A stretch of 64,000 bases of DNA from Ophiura sarsii (GCA_035610835.1 CM069447.1:58535048-58599047); one strand, 5' to 3'. Shown: positions 36,116 to 47,929, counted from the first letter of the stretch. A program made the numbers and translations. The notes: generated by a model from the sequence alone, not told the origin.

Positions 36116-37398
36116 GGTAGTCCTTCTACCATTTGGTCCTTTTCCACTTCACCCTCTCCCAATTCGTCGCTATACTATTTCGTCCTAAAGCCATTTCATC
36201 CTTGTGTCAGTTCCGCCAACTTTGTCCCTTTCTATGTTAGCTTAATGCCATATAGTATGTTACCACATTGTCCTCTCCCATTTCGTACATTTTAATTTCG
36301 GACTTTCCAACTTTCGGCCTTTCTTTTTTCGTCCTATCGCCATTTCGTCCAATCCCATTTTGATTCATTCTTTGCCATTTCGTTCTAATGCAGGTTGTTT
36401 AAAAGCTGTTTAAACCAATCGTGAATATTTGGGAGAAACCTGGTGAAATATAAAACTGAATATGGTACATTACTGAAGTACATAGTAAGTAAGTCAATAT
36501 TGTCGTGAATACCATTAGGTATCGTCTTTGCCGTTTAAAAAGCAGTGCACATTTGTAGGCCTTTTGTATGTATTGTACCTTAGTGCATCTTGTGTGTCTC
36601 TAAAACATGTGTTTGTTTTGAACGAGAGGGAGAGTATAGATGTGTTATATTTCTCAATGTTTTCACATGAACCATTCACATTACTGACTATAGGTCTAAA
36701 AGTAGACAGTTGGTGTTTGGATTTTTCTTCTTGTCGATACAATAGATGCTTGTATTATATCAATACTTCGATTCCGTAGCATGAGGATGAACTATTTTTT
36801 CTTTTCTTTTTTTGAAACAATGTAACCGTATCTTTTGGTATGATGCTAGCTTCATATGTTATCGTTTTTATTTGTTTGCGACCACGCCTCGAAATTGCTA
36901 TAATTTGGAACACTTAATGTCTCTTTTCCCTGAGTGGTTTGACAAGTTCGGATTATGAACAGAAAATAAATAGCGAATACTACGTCTCACCCTAAAATAA
37001 ATGGCGATTCAACAGAAATCACGGGCCAAAATGAACTACATTTTGAAGTTGTACAGCAAGCCTGTCATTGTCTTTCGCGACACCTCTTTATTACACATAT
37101 TTTCGCACCCTTAACGAGTCCAGAATTTAAATATTCCATAAGCATCTGTTGTATTCCTCTCCATATTGCATTGAGACGAAATGACAAATGATGAAATAGC
37201 AAAGGACGAAATAGGAAAGGACGAGATGTCAAAGGACCAAATAGGAAAGGATGAAATGGTAATAGAACGAACTAGCACAAGGACTAAACAGCATGAGTAC
37301 GAAATAGGAAGTACGAAACTGATTAGGACTAACTGGGAAAGGACCAAATAAGTAGAGGCGGCTGGCAATGGACGAAATGGGAAAGGAGGAAATGGTAA
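36116..37398. mobile_element. Fold-back-like element with ~15-bp repeat arms
   Basis: The left arm (36116-36390) is a degenerate tandem array of CCATTTCGTCCTTT on the plus strand. The right arm (about 37168-37398) is the same motif inverted, AAAGGACGAAATGG. Both arms share their inner edge: CATTTCGTTCTAATGCA on the left and, inverted, CATTTCGTCTCAATGCA on the right. They also share the outer edge TACCATTT. The ~780-bp loop has only short ORFs with no known domain. Arms of ~15-bp repeats recall the sea urchin TU fold-back elements as described in the literature. Assignment is by architecture; no TSD found. Confidence 0.75.
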
Positions 37399-37606
37399 TA
37401 CATATCTTAATTAATTGCCGACTGTTAACATTATTTTATTTTCAATGCATTAGCGTACATTGTTATTGTATTTAAATGAAACTGCAAACATTATTATTGT
37501 TCCTCATTAAACTATTACTAGTTACGAACCAATAGGAAAGCAGGAAACTGCACTCAACATGTAGTAGCACTCCGTGTGCGCGCCGCGCATACGCGATGTT
37601 TGTTTT

Positions 37607-37850
37607 GATTCGTTGCCCTCTATTCCCGGCCTCTAGTTAAGGCAATACGTCGCACCTACTAACTGTAGTGCCGATACGACGATTTCAGGAAGCTGAGAAT
37701 GCGGCCGTTGGCGGCGCTAGCAAATCGCCCAACATGCTCCTTCGCTACAGATTAAATTAACCCATGCGTTAACGTTCTTTTATTTATGACACTTCGTCTC
37801 AATTGTTTCGTTAACTCAAAACGTAATAATATTGACAGTTGACAAATCAG
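37607..37850. repeat. 244-bp direct repeat, left copy (giant TSD)
   Basis: This 244-bp block is identical to 40357-40600, with no mismatch or gap on reading. It abuts exactly the 3' tail of the minus-strand LINE. It is therefore best read as an unusually long target-site duplication. Confidence 0.9.
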
Positions 37851-40356
37851 TTTCAGTTTCAGTTTCAGTTTTATTTACCAATAATACATATACAATAATT
37901 TTAAGTAAATACATTGGTGGGCTGACCAAAATCAGAGCAGAGCTCGCAAATATATTTGGCCACCCTTAATAAATCATAAACGTAACAAATTCGGATACAT
38001 GTTGTCAGAGGCATGGACATTACTGTATACTGATGATGTACACATTGCTGAATAAAAATATTATTATAATATTACTACATACGGTGAGTTATAACATTAA
38101 TAGTGGATAATCAAAAACAAACAAAAAAGACAAACAAAAGTGACAGGGAAATGACTGCACGAAATGTATAATTAAATATGGTGGTTGAAACATCATTCAT
38201 AATATGATAAAAGGTAACCCTTGTATGTTTTGTTAAAACAATTTACGGATTTACATTTCTGAATGTCAGCATCAATGCCATTCCACTCCAGAGGCCCTTG
38301 TCTTCTAATGGTGTATCTAGCGAGATCGGTATTAAAATTATGAGGTCTATACAAGTTAGAAGATCTGGTTCCATAGGAGTGGATGGCAGTTGATTTCTTG
38401 AAATAATTTGAAAATAAATCAGGGAGCATATTATTTGTAAATTTATACATAAATATAGCCTTTTGAAGTCGATGAACATCGTAAATAGTGAGGGTCTTTA
38501 AGTTAGCAAACAGAGGGGCAGAATGTGCTAAATAATGTGAGTTTGAACAAAGACGAATGATTTTCTTTTGTTTAACATGAATTGAACGAAGATTACAATT
38601 ATTGGAATCAGCCCAAACAATATTACAATACTGGATATGGGGAAGTACGAGGCTTGAATAGAGGGAAAACAAAATATGAGACGACAGAGAATGTTTTAAC
38701 CTAAATAAGATTCCAGTATATTTTGAGACGAGATTAGTGATGTGGGCGTTGTGCTGATACCATGATAAAGATTCATCAACTATTATCCCAAGAAATTTGG
38801 TACTCGAAACCTTCATGATTGGGATATTTTCAATGTTGATGTCGGGATAATCATGAATACGTGAGTCATATCTATTTCTGAAGTACATGTAAGTAGTTTT
38901 GTTAATATTTAGGGATAACTTATTAGCATTTAACCATGTGGTGATTTTTATTAGTTCGTTTTTCGTAATATTAGCAAGCTCGGTGAGGCTTTTATGTGAG
39001 GCGAGTAGGTTGGTATCATCAGCAAAAATTACGAATTTAAAGAAATTACTTGAAAATACAATATCATTTATATAGATAATAAACAAAAGGGGTCCCAATA
39101 TAGAGCCTTGAGGAACACCACAGGTTAATTTTAAGTTAGAGGAGTAATGCAGATTGAAAACCGAATGCTGGGTTCTATCAGAAAGGTAACTTCTGAACCA
39201 CTCCAAGGCAATCCCACGTACACCATAGTGCTTTAGTTTTGAAAGAAGAATGTCGTGATTTATTGTATCGAAAGCCTTGGAGAGATCCAGGAAGATACCT
39301 AGTGAATATTTTTTGTTATCGAGATCGGTTGCAATTTTATTGTAAGCTTCAAGGATGGCCATGAATGACGAGCGTTTGGAGCGGAAACCGAATTGACAAT
39401 CATGCAGTAGGTTAAAACGCGAGATGAAATTATACAGTCTCTTATGCATTATGCGTTCAAGAATTTTCGAGAAAGCTGGGAGAACAGAGATGGGTCTATA
39501 GTTGCATGGATCCTGACGATCACCCTTTTTGAAAATCGGAACAACTTTGGCAATTTTAAGCTTCGCTGGAACGATACCCGAACTCAATGATAAATTGAAG
39601 ATATGAGCAAGAGGTGTAGCAATAATATCAATGACAGATTTCATAATATCCGGTTTGATATCATCACAACCGCCACTAGTACCTGATTTTAATGCTTTAC
39701 ATACAGTAATGATTTCAGCATTATCAGTAGGTGACATATAAAGAGAACCACTTGGCGATTTAGCTTTATTCAAATAATGTTGGAATCCTGTATCAGAATA
39801 CGGAATTTTATTTGCAAGAGTAGAACCGATATTAACAAAATAAGAATTGAAATGATTTGCGATCTGATAGGGGTCACTGATGGCCATATCATTAATATTA
39901 AATGACGTTGGCAGTCTGGGCCTTTTACCACGATTTAGGATACCATTTAATATCGTCCAGGTTCGCTTTGCATCATGTTTACATGCATTCAATTTCTCAG
40001 CATAATAAGTTTTCTTTGAATTACGAATCAGCGTGGTCAACATGTTGCGATACGTTATGTAACGTTCTTTATTGATCTCAGTTGGAAGACCAATATACTT
40101 TTTATAGAGCTTTTGCTTGCGATTTATTGATTTGATGATAGCTGATGTAATCCAGGGTTTACGACGGATTTTGTTTGAAGCAATTGGGATGGATTTGATT
40201 GGAAAATGTGTGTCATAGATATCAGTGAATTTCATAACAAATGCATCGTACGCCATATCACTAGAATTAATATCGGTAACAAAGCTCCAGTCAACAAGAT
40301 TGATGTGATAATGAAAACTATGCAATTTATTCTGATTGAATGAACGCGTTTTCATA
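37851..40356 (-). mobile_element. Young 5'-truncated CR1-group LINE
   Basis: This 2506-bp insertion on the minus strand ends 3' in TTTCAGTTTCAG repeats at 37851 and is cut 5' immediately upstream of codon 1 of the 720-aa frame. Its 3' UTR (AGCAGAGCTCGC, TGGCCACCC) is similar to that of the copy at 8041. The flanks are identical 244-bp repeats, and the ORF has no stop or frameshift. Both features point to a recent insertion. Ordinary LINE target-site duplications are about 5-20 bp, so the staggered break here was exceptional. Confidence 0.92.
38193..40355 (-). CDS. LINE linker plus reverse transcriptase, 720-aa open frame
   Basis: Residues 1-25 ([15 protein letters not shown]) are the last part of the endonuclease-RT linker, so the endonuclease has been lost. 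KPWIT near 66-70 and a basic helix follow. The RT shows NYRPISVLP near 285-293, motif [11 protein letters not shown] at 355-364, [10 protein letters not shown] at 413-422, and the catalytic FADD at 444-447. It ends with a thumb and the C-terminal [15 protein letters not shown]. The protein would carry out target-primed reverse transcription if supplied with an endonuclease. It is about half identical by eye to the RT at 8389-10044. The initiator Met sits one base inside the insertion boundary and is an accident of truncation. Confidence 0.93.
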   Translation of the reverse strand: MKTRSFNQNKLHSFHYHINLVDWSFVTDINSSDMAYDAFVMKFTDIYDTHFPIKSIPIASNKIRRKPWITSAIIKSINRKQKLYKKYIGLPTEINKERYITYRNMLTTLIRNSKKTYYAEKLNACKHDAKRTWTILNGILNRGKRPRLPTSFNINDMAISDPYQIANHFNSYFVNIGSTLANKIPYSDTGFQHYLNKAKSPSGSLYMSPTDNAEIITVCKALKSGTSGGCDDIKPDIMKSVIDIIATPLAHIFNLSLSSGIVPAKLKIAKVVPIFKKGDRQDPCNYRPISVLPAFSKILERIMHKRLYNFISRFNLLHDCQFGFRSKRSSFMAILEAYNKIATDLDNKKYSLGIFLDLSKAFDTINHDILLSKLKHYGVRGIALEWFRSYLSDRTQHSVFNLHYSSNLKLTCGVPQGSILGPLLFIIYINDIVFSSNFFKFVIFADDTNLLASHKSLTELANITKNELIKITTWLNANKLSLNINKTTYMYFRNRYDSRIHDYPDINIENIPIMKVSSTKFLGIIVDESLSWYQHNAHITNLVSKYTGILFRLKHSLSSHILFSLYSSLVLPHIQYCNIVWADSNNCNLRSIHVKQKKIIRLCSNSHYLAHSAPLFANLKTLTIYDVHRLQKAIFMYKFTNNMLPDLFSNYFKKSTAIHSYGTRSSNLYRPHNFNTDLARYTIRRQGPLEWNGIDADIQKCKSVNCFNKTYKGYLLSYYE

Positions 40357-40600
40357 GATTCGTTGCCCTCTATTCCCGGCCTCTAGTTAAGGCAATACGT
40401 CGCACCTACTAACTGTAGTGCCGATACGACGATTTCAGGAAGCTGAGAATGCGGCCGTTGGCGGCGCTAGCAAATCGCCCAACATGCTCCTTCGCTACAG
40501 ATTAAATTAACCCATGCGTTAACGTTCTTTTATTTATGACACTTCGTCTCAATTGTTTCGTTAACTCAAAACGTAATAATATTGACAGTTGACAAATCAG
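40357..40600. repeat. 244-bp direct repeat, right copy (giant TSD)
   Basis: Identical to 37607-37850; see that entry. Beyond position 40600 the two flanks diverge at once (GTGCATAAGG versus TTTCAG). Confidence 0.9.
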
Positions 40601-42107
40601 GTGCATAAGGTGAGGTCATTTATGTATCAGCGTGTCAATATAATCACAGTAATAAACCCAATGCACTGCCAATTAGATGTCTGTTTTATTGAATAATACC
40701 TGACCTTTACCAAGCATGCCGTCAACAGTTGCGGGACTAAACATAGATGCATTTGGTGGGATCCGGTGATTTACATTTACAAACGTAATAGCAGAACTTC
40801 AAAAATCAACGGTACCAGTAATTACTTTATGCAATTGCATCAAAAACTATACAATGATACTGCAAACACATTTATTTTTACTTTCAGCACATCATGATTT
40901 CATTCACGTGCTAATTGTAATGCTTCGCCAATTTCAAAGATTATTTCAAATAATGTGACGAGATCAAGGGAATTAGTCAGTTTCGGGAATATTGATTTCG
41001 GGTACTGAAAGGTAAAAAGAAGTGTCAATTTCGTGTTTCGTAAATTGTTTGTAACTTATAAACTGTAAGTTTTATTTTAGTGGGGTTTGGACTATATGGT
41101 AGCATTTTTTATCTGCTTTTAATTGATGGACATAATTATATCGACATTTTAAAAATGCCGACATGTCAGTCATTTCGGTTGATCACGTCACATATAGATA
41201 CACCCAAACAAAATATCGTCTTTTAAATTCCAAGCCACAAAATTGATATAAGTTAAGCATGCATTGTTTGGTCTTTAGAATTTAAATTAAAGTAATGGGG
41301 GTTGCGATCTAATACAAATTAATACGCGCTTAATACGCGCTTTATTTATAGCTAGGCCCTATTCAACGACATGCATACGTTTGTTCTGTAAATTCTGTCA
41401 GCTAACAAAATTATAATTGTGAACTGGAAATAACTTATATTAAATATATTGGCACCAACATACTCTATCTTGCATATTGAATACTTTTTGATGTGAATGA
41501 TCTACATGAAATGAGATATTATCTGATCATGCAAACTTGTCTAATGTGATGGCTGTATAAAATATGCACAGATGACCCAACGTTACTACGAAAAAACCCA
41601 ATCCCACAGTTTGTTTAGCAAAGATCTGGTATTTTGGCGGCCATTTTGTTTTGCCGTATATCTGAAATTGCTCAATGCTGACAGAATGTCAGCAGCTTGA
41701 ATATTCAAGTTGATGGTCTGAAGAAACAAAATCCATCAAAAAACAAACTATAGTAAACAAAACAAGCTTGAATCCAAACAAATGGCTGCCGCACTAATAC
41801 TGATTATAACGCTATTGAAGATAAAGTGATATGATTACAATATATAATTCTTCGTTAATAACAATATATAGGCCTATATATACTTTTCATGTGAAATTCG
41901 AACCGTGGCTAATATTCTGTATTTTGTAAAGACGTTTGTATCGAATGTACCCACAATTAAACAACATTGTATCAACTGTGATTTACAACATAGCGTGAAT
42001 GCTAATAAAATACAACTACATATTTATGTTCTTTGCCCAAAGCTTCAACGAATAGCTCACCGATGATATGGTCAAACCTATTTTGATATACTAACGCACG
42101 ACGAATG
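40601..42107. other. Intergenic, nothing recognised
   Basis: About 1.5 kb with no long ORF. ATACGCGCTT is repeated near 41320. No RNA gene or TIR seen. Confidence 0.5.
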
Positions 42108-42215
42108 AGCGATGGCATAGTCCGTGCTGGACGATGAGAGTCAATGTCACATATGTACTAGTTATCATCGCCAATGAGGTTGAAGACTTATTTATCATAC
42201 GCTATAGATATAAAA
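42108..42215. repeat. Segmental repeat A, first copy
   Basis: GAATGAGCGATGGCATAG through TTATCATACGCTATAGAT matches 45550-45637 joined to 48144-48170. It represents the empty state of the site into which the 45638-48143 element inserted. Confidence 0.8.
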
Positions 42216-42315
42216 ATTCCCTTTAAAAGGGAAAACCCAGTATCAGGTAAAATCCCTTGCAATGAGGTGAAGACCATTTCGCATTCGCGGTTTTATGTTT
42301 ATCGACTCACAGTTC

Positions 42316-42823
42316 GTAGTCCGAAAGGTTCTATAATACAAAAAAAAGGTTTTATAGTACAAAGGTTCTATAGTCTGAATGTATAGGGTTCAATAATCTG
42401 AAAATAGTCCCACTATCATGATCATGTAATATAATCTGATTATGAAGAAAGGGTCTGCAATCCGAACATTAAAGCAGGTTCTGTAGTACAAATTTGAAAT
42501 AGGGTTGTTTGACTTTATTCAGAATCAAAGAAAAGTGTTCTTTAGTCTGAATCTTACTATGGGTTCTTTTTAGTCGATCTGCAAAACTTATTTAAAAACT
42601 GTAGGGCCTTTCATCTTACAATGGATTATAGAACCATGTTCGTGTGTTTGATGGAAACCCTTTTCAGCTTTCAGACTATAAAAATGTACAATATTCGGAT
42701 TTAAGATCCTATTATTCATACTATCTATTGAGCCTTATCAGGTACGGATTAGTAAAATATATACAAAGTACAAATTTGGATTATGGAACTTATTGTATTG
42801 TCAGATTATAGAACCATTGGACT
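42316..42823. mobile_element. Inverted short-motif array (GGTTCTATAATCTGAA)
   Basis: From 42316 to about 42575 the plus strand repeats degenerate GGTTCTATAGTCTGAA units. From about 42615 to 42823 the same units run inverted (TCAGATTATAGAACC and variants at 42630, 42680 and 42805). There is almost no loop. This is the same layout as the elements at 2761 and 36116, with a different motif. No protein is encoded and the ends are not sharp. Confidence 0.6.
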
Positions 42824-42938
42824 TTGACAAAAAATTGAAAATTCCCCCGACTCTGATTCTTCTCAATTCCCCGATGTACCATAAAATAGTAAAAGGTAGC
42901 CTAAATGTTTTTTGCAGCCACCTCGTGAATTTCACGTA

Positions 42939-42941
<3 letters not shown>

Positions 42942-42987
<46 letters not shown>
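42942..42987. repeat. Poly-G tract, 46 G
   Basis: An uninterrupted G run continuing into a G-rich patch to 43006. Overlapping glycine/proline ORFs are artefacts. Confidence 0.9.
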
Positions 42988-42988
<1 letters not shown>

Positions 42989-43266
42989 TGGGGGCGGGGG
43001 GGGGGGATGTCGCACAGTCACAAACATTGGCACAGCAACAACAAAAATCGCACAGCAGACACCACATTCAACAACTTATGGACAATCATTAGAGTTTTCA
43101 TCAGCTACAACAATTCCGTTTTTTACCAATTTGGTGCATAATTTTGTCAACGACATGTAAAAATTTGCCGACGACTTGTCGGCTTTGGATTACACCACCT
43201 CCCACACACAAACAAATCTACCGACGGCCCAGCCCCCGACTGGCAGTAGTTTCCCCCGACTGACAG

Positions 43267-43366
43267 NNNNNNNNNNNNNNNNNNNNNNNNNNNNNNNNNN
43301 NNNNNNNNNNNNNNNNNNNNNNNNNNNNNNNNNNNNNNNNNNNNNNNNNNNNNNNNNNNNNNNNNN
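43267..43366. other. Assembly gap (100 N)
   Basis: Exactly 100 N, the usual placeholder for a gap of unknown size. It lies between a poly-G tract and a tandem duplication. Frames drawn across it are meaningless. Confidence 0.98.
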
Positions 43367-43377
43367 CAATGAACAAA

Positions 43378-43820
43378 AGAAGTTGAGCATTTTTATACTG
43401 ATATATTCTTGATTTTAGTATAGATGGTTTAAAAGCTCCAACAGGGGGAGTCTGATGGGGGATGTGCCCCCTCAGAAGTAGAAAAAAATTCAATTTTCAA
43501 ACTCATTTGGTGTAATCTGGTGTATACTTTTGACCAATATTGTATAAAAAGGCCATCACTTCATTTTCAATAAATATCTTGTTTTTTATCAATGCACGAA
43601 AGAAGTTGAGCATTTTTATACTGATATATTCTTGATTTTAGTATAGATGGTTTAAAAGCTCCAACAGGGGGCGTCTGAGGGTGGGGGGATATGCCCCCCT
43701 GAGAAGTAGAATTTTTTTCAATTTTCAAACTCATTTCGTGCGATCTGGTATACTTTTGACCAATATTTTATTGAAAAGCAATCACTTTATTTCTGATCAA
43801 TATTGGTTTTTTAATTAGGC
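43378..43820. repeat. Two tandem ~223-bp units next to the gap
   Basis: GAAGTTGAGCATTTTTATAC at 43379 and 43602, then AAAAGCTCCAACAGGGGG, TGCCCCC and TTTCAATTTTCAAACTCATT in both. The gap probably hides more copies. Confidence 0.88.
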
Positions 43821-43919
43821 AGATAGGCCTATACCAGAAAGAAGTTAATTAGTTACCTCCAAAAGATGGATTCTTAACGTACATACGCGTATGTATCCTA
43901 ACCAACGTACAATAAACTC

Positions 43920-44160
43920 CAAACGTTCTTATGTCCCTCCCTCCCTCTCTTTTTCCTTTTTTTTTCTCCTTTTTCCCCTTTTTTCTTTCTTTTTTCCCTT
44001 TCCCCCCCCCCCCCCCCCCCCCCCCTTTTTTCCTTTTTTTTGTTGGTAGATGTGAAAAATCAGGGGGGGATGATTACATTGACCATCCCCCCCAGGTCAA
44101 AAAGTGGGGGGGATAAATCCCCCCCATCCCCCCCCCCCCCCCCCGGGATTTCCGCCCTTG
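43920..44160. repeat. Polypyrimidine tract with poly-C runs
   Basis: Strongly T/C-rich on the plus strand, with 24 C at 44002-44025 and a second long C run near 44127-44144. No gene. Confidence 0.85.
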
Positions 44161-45209
44161 CCCCCAACACGTTTAGAGTACCCGTGCATCTCATGTCAAG
44201 TAATTTAAAATACTGGCCCCTTCCAAGTTCTTACAGCGAATATACCCTTAATCCTAGAGATCACACAGCCACTGAAATATACCCCCTTATTCGTGTAATC
44301 ACGAGGCCTTTTAAATTTACCCTTTCACCCTTTCAAACTTTGCATTAACTGTTATAATTGCAATTTGCAATATGTCAATCCAAAGTTTGTTTGGTGAAAA
44401 AAATGTGATAACAAATAATTTGTTTAGTGAAGTTTTACATACAAAGGTGGCACCCGAAAGTTTTAAGGAATTTCGGGTTGTTATTATTGCTTGTTAGGGT
44501 CATAATAATTCCTATAACGTTGGTATTAACATGATTAAGGAAAGGATCCTTAAACCCAATTTATGTGAAGCTGGTCATGATAGTTATACTAATTATCTGT
44601 AAACTAACTTTACGATTTGAGAGGCGTTTTTTTATAAGCTAAATATAGCATCGTACCAACAATTGAAGCGAGCCGCGATTCGTTTCTGGTATATGTTCGT
44701 TAAACAGAAATTTAGACTGTCCGTGGTTGGAAAACGGCAACATTCATCTGACGAGTAGAGCGGGGCATGAGCGGATCCACTACTACGTTTGTTCACATGG
44801 TTATATATTCGGGGTATTGGGTAGGCACGATACCAGTGCTACCTCGATACATGCAGAGTAATGTACACTGCTTGTCAATGTATTGATGGTGTTTGGAGGT
44901 CACACTCCCTGCTGATTTCTAAGTGTTCATACAAAACTGTTGTGAAGCTATTTATAGATAACTCAGTCAAAGCATAGATCGTTGGTTGTGATAGAATTGG
45001 GTAAAAAGTAACATTTTCTTTCTGATATCTCTGGAAATACCCCATTGTTTTCCCTCGTTCGACCAATTTTCTGATGTAACAGAGGCATGTTGTTGCCATT
45101 TTTGCCACTAAATTCGTGTTTAGCCACAAAAATGGGTACATTTATACCACCAGAGTCAACCAAAATCGGCCCCCGGATACCCAGGTGAAAGCCAAACTAT
45201 ATGCCCAGA
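44161..45209. other. Intergenic; diverged copy of a dispersed repeat
   Basis: No gene. ATTGGGTAAAAAGTAACATT and CCCTCGTTCGACCA at 44995-45065 parallel ATTGGGTAAAATGTTAACATT-like sequence and CTCGTTCGACCA at 30224-30302. This indicates a dispersed repeat. Confidence 0.5.
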
Positions 45210-45637
45210 TTAACTGGGCGAAAAGCACATTGGGAAATTCAATGATAATAATTGCCCCTTAAATGTCCACAGTCCAGACCACATCATGAATCATGTCATC
45301 AAGTGACAGTTTAAAAACAAATCCAAATGTCTAAACCCGAGGCAGTTAATCACAATCACAGTTCAAAAGAAAATTCAGTTATTTATTTTGATATATTTTA
45401 AAATGTATTGATATTTTATTTAAAAACACCATTTCGTTATACTACCGTATAGGCACAACACACAGCAAGGTCGCGAGCTTGTAAAACGTTATATCGTAGC
45501 ACATCACACACCAAGGTCACGATCTTGTAAAAGGTCACACTTACGCGCGAATGAGCGATGTCATAGTCCTTGCTGGACGATGAGAGTCAATGTCACATAT
45601 ACTAGTTATCATCGCCAATGAGGTTGATGACCTATTT
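45210..45637. repeat. Segmental repeat B plus A, second copy
   Basis: AAAAGCACATTGGGAAATTC, ACAGTCCAGACCACATCATG and the block from TTCAAAAGAAAATTCAG to CACACTTACGCGCG match 48165-48885. The end, from GAATGAGCGATG, matches 42108-42215. This copy lacks ~360 bp present in the later one (48330-48690). Confidence 0.88.
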
Positions 45638-45789
45638 CATAGGCGTGCGCAGGATTTTTTTACCCGGGGGGCTTAAAAATAAATTTCATTGGTTCGCACC
45701 GCTATCCGCGGTAACGAGTCTGAGGGGGATGTGCCCCCTTGGATTGGATTTTTGGCTTGGATTGGATTTTTTGCAATATTGGCTATTGT

Positions 45790-46915
45790 CAAAAGAAAGG
45801 TTTAACCGGAGTTTAACAAACCGTTCCTGAAGCCATGTTGTTAAGTTTGACTTATAATATGAAACTAATTAGCGCGTAGCGCGCCAAAAAATGTCTATTT
45901 TAACACTAAAAAGGTCCAGAAAGCGTTTCTGAAGTCATCTTGTTCCAATTGAATAACAAAGTAGTATGAAAATAATTGGCGCGGAACGCGCAAAAATTTG
46001 CTATATGCAAAAATAAAGGTTTAGAAAAACGTTCTTGAAGCCATCTCGTTAAGCTTAAATAATAAATAATCAATGAAACTAATACGCGCGTAGCGCGCAA
46101 AAAATATCTATTTTAACACTAAAAAGTTTCAGAAAACGTTTATGAAGCCATCTTGTTGAAATTGAATAACACAAAATAAAAAATAATTCCCGCGGAGCGC
46201 GAACAAATTGGCTATTGTAAAAATAAAGGTTTAGAAAAACTTTTCTGAAGCTATCTTGTTAAACTTGAATAATAAATAATCAGTGAAACTAATACGCGCG
46301 TAGCGCGCAAAAAAATGTATATTTTAACAATAAAAAGGTCCAGAAAACGTTTCTGAAGCCATCTTGTTCAAATTGAATAAAAAAATACTTTAAAAAAAAA
46401 ATAATAAAAAAAATGGCTTTTGTAAAAGGAAAGGTTAAAAAAAACGTTCCTGAAACTATCTTGTTAAGCTTGAATAATAAAACATTCCAACTAATTCGCG
46501 CGTAGCGCGCAAAAATTGGTTATTTTTACACTGAAATGGTCCTGAAAACGTTCCTGAAGCAATCTTGTTAAGCTTGAATAATAAAACATTGAAAATAATT
46601 TGTGCAAAAACTGGTTATTTTAACACTAAAATGGTCCTGAAAAACGTTCATAAAGCCATTTTGTTTAAGCTTGAATAATAAAAAAATGAAACCAATTGGC
46701 TCGAAACGAGCAATAATGTCTAGTTTACTAACTAAAATGGTCCAGAAAACGTTCTTGAAACATGTTGTTTTAAAACTAAAATGGTCCAGATAAACGTTCC
46801 TTAAGCCATCTTTTTATAACTTGAATAAAGAAATATTGAATCTAAAAATTTCTAGTTTTTTCCCCTAAAATGGTCCAGAAAACGTTACCGAAACCATGTT
46901 GTTAAGCATGAATAG
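45790..46915. repeat. ~105-bp minisatellite with GCGCGTAGCGCGC palindromes
   Basis: About ten degenerate units contain ACGTT(C/T)CTGAAGCCATCTTG, TTAAGCTTGAATAATAAA and either GCGCGTAGCGCGC (45872, 46086, 46296, 46498) or a GGCGCGGAACGCGC variant. The CG-rich palindrome stands out in an AT-rich background. The array resumes after the nested insertion at 47241. Confidence 0.85.
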
Positions 46916-47233
46916 CAATGGCGTATAGGTAGGTTATTCATATTGGGGGGGAGCGAGAAATGAAAATGAACCGACAAGAATTTTGTGAGCCAAGACATTT
47001 TTCGACTTTACACCTATTTTTGGCACGATCGAGGTACATTTTGACTCTTAAACAAGCTTGTAGCAAAGAATGTTGCACTTTGGGGACACATTATGCGAGC
47101 GCAGCGCGCGAAAATTTTTCATCTGTTTTCCTCTAACCATCATAATTCCATGAATACTGTGGTCAAATGAACCGACGTCAATATTGGGGGATCGTCCCCC
47201 ATCGCCCCCCTCCCCCCCTGGCGACGCCACTGT
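46916..47233. mobile_element. Nested hAT-like non-autonomous element
   Basis: It starts CAATGGCGTATAGG and ends GCGACGCCACTGT, so one end closely matches the CAGTGGCGT terminus common in hAT elements. TGAATAG at 46909-46915 and 47234-47240 flanks it, with an eighth base differing; hAT elements make 8-bp duplications. It interrupts the minisatellite, which continues on both sides. It is 318 bp and non-coding. Confidence 0.7.
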
Positions 47234-47929
47234 TGAATAGTTAAATATTGAAACTAATTCGCGCAAAAAAATGGCTTTTTTTTGGGGGGGGGGGGGGGGC
47301 ATCGTCCCCACCGTGACAATGATGGGGGGAGCACTCCCCGCTTGCACTGTCTATGCTCGTTACCCTTCCTCCTTATCTTCCTTTTTATTTTTTACTCTTT
47401 TGCAAATGTGGGGGGCTGTCTCCCTGGTTACGCCACTGGTGGTTCAGAGACGTAGAGAAAAAGTGAGAGACACTAATAAAAGCTCCCAGCCTCTCCTTTT
47501 CCCTCCCCTCCTCCTCCCCTCCTCCTCCCGGGCACTCAACTTTTTTTGGGGTAGGGGTGTGCCACCCAGGGTCTCAATTAGGGGGGCTACAGAACTGAAC
47601 TGAGTGGATTTTATGACAAAAAATAGGGTCTTAGGAACTGATTTTTTTCTTCAAAAAAGTAGGTCTTGAGAACTGGCCCATGGTTCAATTTTGATTAGCA
47701 AGAACGCAAATTTGCGGGGTTTTTTGGGCTTAAGAACGCAAAATGTTCGAAGAATTGGGGTTTGGAACGCAAAATTTCGCGATTTTTGAATTTTCAATCA
47801 AATTGGAGTCTTAAGAACTGATGCAGGCTCAAAAGGGGTGTCATAAGAACTAGCAGCAGAAAAAGGGGTGAAAAAGGGGGTCTTCAGCGCGGCACATACC
47901 TTATTATATCTATACCCTTTTTACAATGT

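Noticed and set aside
42801..43493. Gly/Pro-rich ORFs and frames crossing the N block
   Set aside because: They come from the poly-G run and the assembly gap.
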